This document shows positions 1 through 8,287 of a stretch of DNA of 10,676 nucleotides, one piece after another (the stretch's first letter is position 1; each line of letters opens with the position of its first letter). Position numbers and translations under genes: made by a program. Below the pieces are notes generated by a model. That model worked only from the letters and a program-made list of their open reading frames with translations. It ran no database searches and had not been told where the DNA came from. This DNA is from Isohypsibius dastychi (taxonomy: Eukaryota; Tardigrada; Eutardigrada; Parachela; Isohypsibiidae): assembly GCA_034696485.1 (NCBI GenBank), contig JAQIWT010001471.1, positions 1 through 10,676 on the forward strand, given 5' to 3'.

Positions 1-758
1 TAAAAAGGTGGGTAGCTGGCTGGATAGTCCGGTGAGTTGATTTCATACGGCCCACCCTGCGGTCCCAAAAACACTTCTATTGTCCCATAGTCTGTGAATT
101 TCAAGATCAATTAAGCAACCGAGCACAATTTCGATACAAAATGTCATACCGACTGCCTTGATCGGTATTGCCGAAATGGTGACGTTGAAACCTTTGGCGG
201 TCACACTTTTATCGGAAAACATGTGGAGTAACTGTAACCAAAGGTGACGTCATCGACAAAGCTGTGCTGTTAAATATTTTAAAAACGTACCACTTCATTT
301 GCATAAGTCTCGAGATCCTCCGGTCTCCGACTGCCACACCGCTTGCCCATCAGCACTCTTCCATCCAGGAGCTGCTCGCTAATATCGAGATAATCTTGAC
401 ACACGGAATTCAAGGTTGGCTGCATGGCGAATTGGTTGAAGTGAACCTAAAACGACCAAGCGATAAAATAATGGATGATGTATAAAAAACTATTCTGGAG
501 TTTAATTCGCACCAAGAGTTTCGAGTTTTCCGGACCGGTGATTTTCCAGTTACACTCAGTGGATGCTGGGTAGTTTTGTGGGAAGTTTGGTGACTGGATG
601 TTGACCGGGCCGTCGAATCCAACTCGCAAATCCTGTCCGCATCCTAAATTACAGGACTGTTCCGAAAAATCATCACACTCAAGCGCGGGTGCGATGCACC
701 TACCTTGTGAATCAGATAATCCGACCAAAATGGCCAAAAACGCAAATATTCTTTTCAT
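1..758 (-). CDS. Paralogue A: secreted CUB-CUB protein, 3' end outside the window
   Basis: Exons on the minus strand are 704-758, 513-643, 291-446, 150-231 and 1-91 (continuing off the left edge). Introns are 60, 66, 59 and 58 nt with GT-AG ends. The visible 171 codons hold a signal peptide (MKRIFAFLAILVGLSDSQ), a complete CUB1 domain with its four cysteines (CGQDL, STECNW, NSVCQDY, GKRCGS), then the start of CUB2 (INSPDYPASYP). CUB domains are extracellular beta-sandwiches used for protein binding. The start was chosen because it gives a signal peptide matching paralogues B and C. Intron phases equal those of B and C, so the missing part probably encodes the linker and C2-like domain. The first intron is 60 nt and stop-free, so its retention would add 20 residues in frame. 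Exons resemble B strongly while introns do not, which supports a functional gene. Confidence 0.85.
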
Positions 759-1505
759 TCTTGATTTAATGAAACAGTTATCAGGCTTGACGAGTTCATG
801 GCAGTTTTACGTATTTTCAGCATGGAGGAAATGATTATTGTTGCAATAGGAGCAGCTGATACGAGACAACTGCGTCTTTTTCACGCCGAGTGATAATTAG
901 GAATATCGTGAGAAAATGCCTACATGAATGTCGGGCATCTATTGTTTCTGGTAATCACTAGCTTCTCCTCGAATAAACGATAAATGTTTGTAGTCGTTAT
1001 CGTATGTTGCCCCACACCGAGTTGCACTCAGAATCGAGATCAAGAACTCGTCATCAACGCTCAATGTGCAGGTACCTGTTTCACCCTGGTTTACCTCACT
1101 GTAGTACGAGCTTTGCTTGACCACATTCCAGAGAATTCAGTAGTTTCACAAATATTTCTGTTAGCTCAAACTTCCACAAGAACTTACATATAGCGCAAAG
1201 ACTGACTTCGATGCGGAACAGTGAAACACCTCAAACCTGCTCAATTCCCTGGCGAACATAATCGGCACATATTTCAGAACGAACATTGACAGCCAGTGCA
1301 ATTCCACACTTCGGACTCACAACCGGATGGATCAGGAATCAACATAATAAATTTAAATGCATGTTTCATACGATGTGTTTTATGTTAGTGTTGAGTCAGC
1401 TGTAGTTTACATCGTTGTTTCTTGGGGTTTCGCTTCGCCAACAAAAGCTAAGAGCTGTTACACATTTGTGGATAAATCCAATCATCAAGAACAATGCCCC
1501 ATGTT
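759..1505. other. Intergenic DNA between paralogues B and A; right-hand part of A's upstream region duplicated
   Basis: No convincing exon on either strand. Besides the conserved block, roughly 984-1145 aligns recognisably with about 3549-3725 upstream of B (shared words such as TCGTCGTTATCGT/TAGTCGTTATCGTAT and CTCATCA..AA.GCTCA.TGTGCA). The duplicated unit therefore included upstream DNA. From about 1146 to 1505 I see nothing shared or coding; this is the 3' flank of B, and it has no canonical AATAAA on the minus strand. Confidence 0.6.
858..918 (-). promoter_or_regulatory. Conserved upstream block of paralogue A
   Basis: This 61-nt stretch, about 100-160 nt upstream of the A start codon, matches 3414-3476 upstream of B almost base for base, including the words GTTGTCTCGTATC and CTCGGCGTGA. 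The introns of A and B have largely diverged, so this conservation suggests a promoter-proximal control element. The function is inferred. Confidence 0.5.
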
Positions 1506-3295
1506 TCACCATGGGCTTGTTGTAGTGAATTTCACGGTCAGAATAGCGTAACCACCCTGGACTGACTGCTCCAAGATACCGGGTCCAGTTGGAATATAGA
1601 TGTACGTCATTCTCCCTATCAAGTCGTCCTCAGCAGTTGAATCCTCATCCAGCGCTGTGATGTCGACCGTAATACGAACGCCCGCGAGTGTCTCCACGTC
1701 TTTTCCAACATCGGCGCCAAAGTCGATTGTATTGACGTTGTCATAGCCGCCATATTCCTCTTCCGCCACCAGACTGAAACGAGCAAGTTATAACGTGAAG
1801 AAATGAATCAATAATCTCAAACTTACTCGGTACCCCATCGATACAGAACGAAGAATTTCGGATCGCAGTTTCTCGAGTTACCGAACCCCAAATCGCACTT
1901 GCTACCGTCGGCCAAGTAACTATTCGGGTTATCATATCGCACGAGCTGAATGCGAGTTCTAAGTTTAGCTGGCCCAACAGACACAGTGGTGGATGTTGCT
2001 GGAAAAATCATGTGAAACGTGACCTTGAAAGTTGAGTGCGTTAACATACTGGGTTGTGTTGGAGCCTTGGTCGTTGTTGGAGCCTCGGTCGTTGTTGCTG
2101 CATCGCGAACCATGATACGGAGACTGAATTTTCTGTTGAGAGTCCTAACTTTTCTGGAGCGAAGCATTACGGTCTTTTGAACGCACCCTTATTACGAAAT
2201 GCTTGAATGAAAACATGGATCCTCTCACCAAATATCCCTCGGAAGTTCGAAAAAATCTGTTGATCTGCGGTCCGCATAGTCTAGCAAGTACAGCTGGCGC
2301 AGCGATCTGGGTTAACGCTACCACATCTTCGCCACAATGTCTGCTTTCATGAACGTCGAATTCGATCAACTCAACCTACAAGCGCATATCATTAAGCTAT
2401 TTGGCCGTAGAAGCTCTATTCTCATAAGGCACATAGAGAAGTCAAACTTCTCGTGGATTTGAGGTCTTATTGACGTACATCGAGGAGATATCCGGGTGGT
2501 GTGTCGAAATGCCAAACTTTGCTGTAAAAAGCTGGGTAGCTAGCCGGGTATCCCGGTGAGTTGATTTCATACGGCGCTCCATGCGCCTCCAAGTAAATCA
2601 CATTATACCCATGATCTGCAAGTTCCAGCACCAAATAAGGAACCGTGCAGATTATCAACAAAATATCGCCATACCAGTTGCCCGGATTATCCTTGCGGTG
2701 ATTGTGACGTTGAAGCCTCGAGTGATGCAACTTTTAAAATCATGTGGACTGCCATCCGAAAGCATGTGGAATATCTGCTCACAAAGGCGAGCTCATTACG
2801 TGTATGCCAACATTTCGATGTGACGATTTGATGACGTACCACTTCATTTGCATAAGTCCGCAGATCCATTGGATTCCGAGTTCCGCACCGCTTTCCCATG
2901 ACGAGCACTCTTGAATCAAGTAGCTGCTCAGTAATTTCGAGATAATCTTGACACACGGAATTCAAGGGTGCCGGCATGGCGAATTGATCGAACCAAATCT
3001 GTAGACAGCATTACATCTTAAATTATGCGAAGTTAATTCATTTTTAATCACACCAATAGTTCTGAGTTTTCCGGGCCGGTGACTTTCCAGTTACACTCAG
3101 TAGAAGCTGGGTAGCTTTGGGGGAAGTTTGGCGACTGGATGTTAACCGGACTGTCGAAGCCAACTCGCAGATCCTGTCCGCATCCTAAATTTTCGAACTT
3201 TTGTTGAAAACATCGATGTCTGGAATGATGCACCTACCTTGTGAATCAGTTAAGCTAAGCAAAACTGCCAAAAAGACGAGTACTCTTTTCATCAT
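1506..3295 (-). CDS. Paralogue B: secreted CUB-CUB-linker-MNNL/C2-like protein (431 aa)
   Basis: Nine exons join to 1296 nt: 3238-3295, 3054-3184, 2840-2998, 2675-2774, 2479-2615, 2229-2375, 2050-2173, 1827-1998 and 1506-1773. Residues 1-19 form a signal peptide; the codon at 3292 is a second in-frame ATG and matches the start of A. CUB1 is about 21-147 and CUB2 about 150-268. A Thr/Pro linker (TTTEAPTTTKAPTQP) follows. From about 295 to the end is a C2-like domain with RIQLVRYDNP, ADGSKCD, NCDPKFF and TVDITALDEDSTAEDDLIG. The pattern of paired cysteines, CDxxF and a later D-rich strand resembles the MNNL domain of Notch ligands. No DSL, EGF or membrane segment follows, so the product should be secreted. 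CUB2 has only the second of the two usual disulfide cysteine pairs. CUB1 has about seven extra residues including a cysteine, absent in A and C. Exon joins were chosen by agreement with C. Confidence 0.87.
2059..2094 (-). repeat. Two 18-nt tandem repeats in the Thr/Pro linker of B
   Basis: Positions 2059-2076 and 2077-2094 are near-identical 18-nt units (one base difference) that encode the repeated hexapeptide APTTTK/APTTTE in the linker of B. They probably arose by slippage and explain part of the linker length variation between paralogues. Confidence 0.8.
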
Positions 3296-3792
3296 TTTTA
3301 GCCGAATCAGTTACGTACTGTTCTTGACAACCGAGGATTCTGATGGAAGTAATATTTACATAGTATGGTTTAGAACAGAATCAGAAGAATATATTATTGC
3401 GATAACGGAAGGTGATACGAGACAACAGCGTCTTTGTCACGCCGAGCGAGATAAGTCGTCATATCGTGAGAAAGTGATATATGAGTATTTCGCGTTTCTT
3501 GCTTCTGTTGTTTCGCAATTGTTACCGCTCCCCTTACACACAATAGATGCCGGTCGTCGTTATCGTGTTATGCCGCTCGTGGCTCTGTACTCACTGAATT
3601 TCAAGATTTCAGAACTCATCACCAAAGCTCATTGTGCAAGTGCTTGTACAAGTAGCTATTTCATCGTCAGTGAACCTTACTGTAGAGATCGGTACCACCC
3701 TTGACCAATTTCCAAACTCCACACAGAATGCTTAGCAAAAAACATTCGCCAACACTTTTCGAACTCTGCGTATTGAGAACTCTTGCTGGCAA
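3296..3792. other. Intergenic DNA between paralogues C and B
   Basis: This is the 5' flank of B and 3' flank of C. It carries the conserved block at 3414-3476 and a segment (about 3549-3725) that is partly alignable with the DNA upstream of A. A long plus-strand open frame crosses it (3201-3704) but begins inside antisense B exon/intron sequence and is not preserved in the homologous DNA upstream of A, so I do not call it a gene. Confidence 0.6.
3414..3476 (-). promoter_or_regulatory. Conserved upstream block of paralogue B
   Basis: Counterpart of 858-918, lying about 120-180 nt upstream of the B start codon. It shares GTTGTCTCGTATC, CTCGGCGTGA and TCTCACGATAT with the A copy. No similar block was seen upstream of C. 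Confidence 0.5.
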
Positions 3793-5762
3793 CTACAATG
3801 TGGTTACAAATTTGACTGAAACGGTAGCGTAACCACCCTGATGCGAAAACTCTGTTGTCCCAGGTTGCAGAGCAGTATAATTGAAATGAAAGCTGCCAAT
3901 ATAGTCACTCTCATCCACGTCAGCATCCCAAGCGTCGATTGTCACTATTATGGATCCACCGAATGAGGACTGAACATCAACGCCATGAGCTTCGTTGAAC
4001 ACAACGTAGCTGACATCATCATCGTATGGGCCATAGCGGGTAACAATGCGATACCTAGAAAAACATCCGATACATGAGTCCAAAATACTGTTGGCAATAT
4101 TTCTAGTCAAAACTTTTGACTATACCCGTCGCCCCAGTGGTAATTGACGTCGAAATATGGGTCGCATCGATGAAACGGTCCAAGCCATTTTATGTCGCAG
4201 AGCTCGCCATTTGCATCTTTATCCTCGGGGTTATCATAACGCACCAACTGGACACGTGTGTTCAACAAGAGCGCTGGTGTAATGGCTGACTGCGTACTTG
4301 TTGCGGTAATCAAGCCTACGTCTAAAAATCGAAATCTGAGTGCTTCAACATTGGATTCAACCAGTGGGTGTTTGCGTTACCTGAACTGCTTCTGGGTTCT
4401 TCAGTAGTCGAGGTCTCAGGTAGCAAGACAGTCGGGCGTTTTGTCGGCAACTGAGGGGGCAAACTGACTGACCCGGTTGACGGATAGGCACTCGTGACAG
4501 TGGTACTTGGCTGGCTGGTTGTCAGAGCCGCACGAGCAGTAAGTTCCAGAACGAATTTCCGAGTTTGTGTCCTGACTTTTCCAGAACGAAAAATAATCGT
4601 CTGCAACGTCCCACCATGTTCAAAAAACGTTAACACATGCCGGTTATCACTCCTACCATTTCAGATTCTGATGAGCTGACTACCCTGCCCACAGTCTCAT
4701 TACAGTGGACGGCTATCACACGAGCAGCTGTCTGGCGGAACTCCAAAACATCCTCAGCGCAGTTTTGGCTAGGGTGAATATGGGATTCAACAACGCGGGC
4801 CTGCGTTCAACCAAAATTGGGTACAGTAGAGTAATTACTAAGCTTAATTGGTTTGTAAATAGTTCTTGTGTTTTACGTTTATGATATAGCCATCCGAAGT
4901 CTTCACGTTCCATGTGATGGTCGAAAATGGTTGATAGTTATCCGGATATTCCGGCGAGGTGAGTTGTCGAATGTCACTTGGGTGAAGCAGTATTGTTTCG
5001 GTCCATCCTGCAAATAGGGAGCTCCCATCAGTCTCCATTCAATACTCGTCCATGTTATTTCAGTTTATGCAAAACGCGACGTACGTACCATGAGTGGGAG
5101 CTTGATGGACAGATACTGTGATGTTGAAGCCTCGACCACTGACACTTCCATCAGAGTGAAAATGAATCAACTGAAAACATCCAGCAGATCAAATAAATTA
5201 ATTCTACACCGATAACAGAACAATATCCCAAACCCATATTCTTTGTCACGAGACAACCAGCCCGAAAAATGTTAGTATAATTAGCGTACCGCTGAATTAG
5301 CTTGGGTGAACAGGTCCTCTGGCCGGCGACTTCCACATCGTTTACCAATTACAACGGTTCCATCCAAGAGTTCCTCGTTTAACTCAAAGTAATCTAAGCA
5401 CACTGAATTCACCGTCGATTGCAAGCTGAAGATACTGAAGTGGATCTAAAATCAGCAGAACTTAGTTAAACCTCACACTGATTTCTTAAAGAGATATCTG
5501 AAGCGAGTGGTTACATTCAATGCAGAGTTCTCGGGTCCAGTCACTCTCCAGAAACATTCGGTGGAGTCAGGGTAGTTGTTCGGAAACGACGGCGTCATCA
5601 AATTTAGAGTGTCATCGATGTTCAGAACGTAGTCCTCTCCACAAGCTGGAACAGAGCAAATTGGAAAAAGACTGAAGACAAGAAACGTCTGAGTTTTTGC
5701 AACTCACCCCAGCTTCTAGGAATGAAAGTGGCAAGGAGGAATATGGCAAGAACAGACTGCAT
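3793..5762 (-). CDS. Paralogue C: secreted CUB-CUB-linker-MNNL/C2-like protein (458 aa)
   Basis: Nine exons join to 1377 nt: 5708-5762, 5515-5645, 5290-5445, 5089-5170, 4877-5007, 4657-4800, 4381-4600, 4126-4321 and 3793-4054. All eight introns fall at the same places and phases as in B. Residues 1-18 are a signal peptide (MQSVLAIFLLATFIPRSW). CUB1 is about 19-139 (ACGEDY, STECFW, NSVCLDY, GKRCGS) and CUB2 about 141-257 (LTSPEYPDNYQP, SQNCAEDV). The Ser/Thr/Pro-rich linker is about 65 residues, much longer than in B. The C-terminal C2-like domain has RVQLVRYDNP, ANGELCD, RCDPYFD and TIDAWDADVDESDYIGSF, the last close to the 'EAWD' strand of Jagged/Delta MNNL domains. It is the most divergent of the three copies and has no upstream block like that of A and B. 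An in-frame ATG further upstream exists at 5834, but starting there would place basic residues before the signal peptide. Confidence 0.87.
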
Positions 5763-5944
5763 CGTTTGCGTGGAAAGTTTGAAATAAAAAATATTTCTGA
5801 AGCGTGATTTGGTTCGTTTACGTTTTGGAAACACGTTTAGAACTTCATATTGAAATGAGGTTATTGGGGGCCATGATTAGAAATGAGAAGATTGGTGAGT
5901 GACCTGAAATAATAATGAAAGCTGACAGCTAGTATGTGGCGTCA
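5763..5944. other. 5' flank of paralogue C
   Basis: About 180 nt upstream of C with no exon seen. It is AT-rich near the gene and shows no resemblance to the conserved upstream blocks of A and B. No clear TATA box was found. Confidence 0.5.
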
Positions 5945-5950
5945 TTTATT
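5945..5950 (-). terminator. AATAAA poly(A) signal after the microprotein ORF
   Basis: The canonical hexamer is on the minus strand, six bases beyond the stop codon of the 40-codon ORF. Such a short 3' UTR fits the compact arrangement of this locus. Confidence 0.5.
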
Positions 5951-5956
5951 GTTTGT

Positions 5957-6079
5957 TTACTCGAGATAGCTGGGATGTTCACGCGACAAGAAGGTCAACC
6001 AACTGACTATGAACGCACAAAGCAGTATTAGTACGCTGACTCCACTGTCCCCACCATGTTGCGAGAATGTTTCAGCCAT
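5957..6079 (-). CDS. Candidate 40-aa single-pass membrane microprotein
   Basis: An uninterrupted minus-strand ORF of 40 codons runs from ATG at 6079-6077 to TAA at 5959-5957. The start context is AAAATGG (A at -3, G at +4), which is favourable in animals. The protein has a short polar N-terminus (MAETFSQHGGDSG), a hydrophobic stretch VSVLILLCAFIVSWLTFL at about residues 14-31, and a polar tail ending in HPSYLE. A canonical AATAAA (5945-5950, minus) starts only a few bases after the stop. The gene would be a single exon lying between paralogue C and the Schlafen-like gene. I do not recognise the family. Small tail- or single-span regulators of ion pumps and assembly factors have this architecture, but no assignment is made. 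It could also be the last exon of a longer transcript, as a TTTTAG acceptor-like site lies upstream near 6118. Confidence 0.5.
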   Translation of the reverse strand: MAETFSQHGGDSGVSVLILLCAFIVSWLTFLSREHPSYLE

Positions 6080-6432
6080 TTTATTCCGCAAGAATCCACA
6101 GAAGCGGTGACATTTCAATTTCTAAAACTCAACAGCGGATACAGGTGCGAGTAGTTGTTTGTCAGTAATCACCACACCATGCGTGTAACAAGTCAGTCTG
6201 CATGGTATTCGTCCTCTTTCTCATGCACGAAAAAAAGTGGAAACTCCGTTTTCAACATGACAAAATATGGGTTAACTGAAGATGAGAGAAACGTGGCCAT
6301 TAACTACATGCATTCGTAACAACTTCGGTGGAACAGAATCACTTGTCAGTCCCAAACAATAACGGTTCCTGAACGTCATACCTTTGGGGACGCAGCAAGT
6401 ACCGAATTTTTTTTGTATTATTTTTATCTTTG
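6080..6432. other. Gap between the Schlafen-like gene and the microprotein ORF
   Basis: No exon, RNA gene or strong repeat seen. Near 6407-6432 the minus strand is A-rich and might be a degenerate poly(A) tract or 3' UTR of the Schlafen-like gene. The rest may hold the promoter of the 40-codon ORF. Confidence 0.4.
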
Positions 6433-6639
6433 TCATAGTTCATCACTGAACAGTTCCACCTCATAAAATCCAAAATGGGTCTGTGGGCTGGTTGAATTTG
6501 CGGCTGGAACCTCGGCATACGGCGTTATCGTTGTTCCAGTAATATGCTCTTCCCGGTATTGCTTGACGATGTTGTTCTTTAGTACCTCAACTGGCATTTT
6601 TTCCGTGGAGGCGTGGCGCCGAATATATGGTATGGAGTC
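6433..6639 (-). other. In-frame continuation of the Schlafen-like gene beyond the TGA (69 codons)
   Basis: Directly after the TGA and in the same frame come 68 sense codons and a TGA stop at 6433-6435. They begin DSIPYIRRHASTEKMP, which matches the expected end of a Schlafen AlbA_2 domain (the Y-x-R-R-x-x-S-T strand), then a short charged helix-like stretch and a tail ending in LFSDEL. No plausible intron can remove the TGA: the flanking homologous residues are too close together. The continuation is thus part of the ancestral gene. After its stop the minus strand is A-rich (8 A at 6407-6414). Confidence 0.65.
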
Positions 6640-7767
6640 TCAGAAGGCAACTATTGATGGTTTCACTCTGATTTCAATCACGTAACAATGTTCTACGCCG
6701 GTCCTTTTAGCTGAAAACCGAGTGATTTTTCTGAGCTCAGAAACTTGATTCTCCAAGTAATTCAGAAAAGCGTTTGCAGTCGCGTCCAGGTCCGACGGTC
6801 GCTCTGGGGGCTCTGTAGCTTCGGTGCTCATAGGGGGATACTCCACTGGATGGAAATCGACGCCCTGTATAGTTCTTTGGGAATCATGGATACCCAAGTA
6901 GATCGAGCCGCCATCCGTGTTCAAGAATCCACATACGGTCTTTCCAAGCGAGTCTTTTTGAATGAGTTCCAGAACAGTGCTTTTTGCCATTGGCAAAAGT
7001 TCGTCTTTGTCCCCTTTCAATTCTACTGTTAAGCTTTCTTTTTCCGGAAATTTTTCGCCAGCAATGAATGAGTTGACTGTTTTACGGGTGAGATTGTAAA
7101 ACAGACGACATTCTGTGTCAAAATGAGCGGCGTCCCCAAGGAGTGCTTTTGCCAACTTATGCCTTCCGTATCTATCGTCCATGATGCGTTCATACAGTCG
7201 GATTAATTCTCTGCGTTCGCCATCTTCATCCTTAAATATAATGAAGATGCCTCTGTGCCATTGGTTACCTTCTGGATCCGTTATTACGTCGAAATGAAGA
7301 TCATACTTGTTTCGATTTTCCTTCCTAGATACCAGCTTGTTGAGGTAGAACATGGGTGTCTGTTTGACAGGTTTCGCCTGGTACGACTTCTTTCTCTTTG
7401 GTAATTTGGCGTTTTCCTCTTTTATCAGTTTAAAAAATAACAGATAAGCGGAGTTCCTGGCTTTTGAATGCGTGTCGCTAAAACATGTTATCTTTCCGAA
7501 TCTTGTCGGCAGCGTCAAGTTCTGGATATCGTTCTGCTTTAGTCGGGCAAAGTTCTCAGGCCAATTCCATTCCACAGAGTGAATAAAGCGGTTTTGTCCA
7601 GTCATTGCGTCATGGTAATGCACGGGAAGACCATGCTTTTGAAGCTGGTTTGCAATCTTGTAAAACCGCCAGGTGAGTGGCTCGGCGTTATATTCACAAA
7701 TTTCGTCGACCTCAAATTGTGATGTTGTTGCCGAGTCGATTGACAATAAAATAGACGCTCCAGACAT
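6640..7767 (-). CDS. Intronless Schlafen-like (AlbA_2 domain) protein, 375 codons to an in-frame TGA
   Basis: A single uninterrupted frame encodes 375 residues. Residues 240-305 match the Schlafen AlbA_2 fold: ESLTVELKG (240s), then KTVCGFLNTDGGSIYLGIHD and IQGVDF. The acidic residues that form the nuclease site in Schlafen RNases are present as E244-x4-E249 and D295. Related AlbA_2 proteins cut tRNA/rRNA in mammals and piRNA precursors in C. elegans (PUCH complex), so an RNA-binding or RNA-cleaving role is plausible but inferred. The N-terminal 235 residues are rich in Lys/Arg and unrecognised. The ORF ends at TGA (6640-6642) just after VIEIRVKPS, where family members normally continue into a YxRRxxST segment; that segment is present in the same frame beyond the stop. 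The absence of introns contrasts with the multi-exon neighbours and could reflect retroposition. It may therefore be a gene with readthrough, a recent pseudogene, or a sequence error. Confidence 0.75.
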   Translation of the reverse strand: MSGASILLSIDSATTSQFEVDEICEYNAEPLTWRFYKIANQLQKHGLPVHYHDAMTGQNRFIHSVEWNWPENFARLKQNDIQNLTLPTRFGKITCFSDTHSKARNSAYLLFFKLIKEENAKLPKRKKSYQAKPVKQTPMFYLNKLVSRKENRNKYDLHFDVITDPEGNQWHRGIFIIFKDEDGERRELIRLYERIMDDRYGRHKLAKALLGDAAHFDTECRLFYNLTRKTVNSFIAGEKFPEKESLTVELKGDKDELLPMAKSTVLELIQKDSLGKTVCGFLNTDGGSIYLGIHDSQRTIQGVDFHPVEYPPMSTEATEPPERPSDLDATANAFLNYLENQVSELRKITRFSAKRTGVEHCYVIEIRVKPSIVAF

Positions 7768-8281
7768 AGCGGTCCACGCCGAAATAGAAAGTCAAAGTGG
7801 TACTGAAAAGTCTATGAAATAACTAAATGCTGTCGTGCTTGTACACAACATGCAATCACGTATGTGCTGAACGGGGAAAATCTTGGCCCACGGCTATTAC
7901 AGCGCCTAGTAATAAGTCGAAGTATGCTGCCTGGAACATCTACGTGGCAGCCATGGATTCCGGTTATGGGCGCATGATTGGTCACGCAAACCGCCGAAGG
8001 GGGCTTAAACCAGTACGTTCAAGAGCTACCAGTACTCAAAGCTCGCGACACAAAATGTCGGTCGACAAAATCAGGGTTCTCTCACCACCTCAAGAATCAA
8101 GCGCCAAGTGAACTTCTTTTTCCTTCAGATGAGCGGTTCAAGTTAGAAACCCGCACCACAGCAAGAAAATGCTTGTCGGACTACGCGGATCAGATCAAAG
8201 GGGCCCTGGCTGGCTTATTCAGTTAACGATTATCTGTTCTTTGTGTTGAAAAGAAATCCCGAAACCAACCGAATGAACACC
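7768..8281. other. Mostly unexplained spacer; open plus-strand frames with weak SET-like resemblance
   Basis: Two overlapping plus-strand open frames lie here (7827-8111 and, in another frame, about 7978-8226). The first contains DSGYGRMIGHANRRRGL, which loosely resembles the GRxxNHS...NL motif of SET-domain methyltransferases; the second contains VLKARDTK, where a SET domain would have an ARDI-like strand. A frameshift would be needed to join them, and no supporting splice sites are clear. I treat this as a possible decayed fragment or coincidence. The remainder is presumably promoter for the Schlafen-like gene. Confidence 0.2.
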
Positions 8282-8287
8282 TTTATT
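8282..8287 (-). terminator. AATAAA poly(A) signal of the EBP-like gene
   Basis: Canonical hexamer on the minus strand about 145 nt after the EBP-like stop codon, the first one downstream of that gene. Confidence 0.55.

Noticed and set aside
410-622. Minus-strand open frame overlapping A exon 2
   Set aside because: Wrong-frame shadow of the CUB1 exon.
984-1193. Plus-strand open frame of 69 codons
   Set aside because: It lies in the duplicated intergenic region, and the related stretch near 3549-3725 does not conserve the protein.
1823-2167. Reading B exon 7, intron 7 and exon 8 as one uninterrupted exon
   Set aside because: The frame is open because the intron is 51 nt, but C has a phase-identical intron at the same place with clear splice sites, so splicing is preferred.
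3201-3704. Long plus-strand open frame (167 codons) upstream of B
   Set aside because: It begins antisense to B's first intron and exon 1, has no recognisable domain, and its frame is not kept in the homologous DNA upstream of A.
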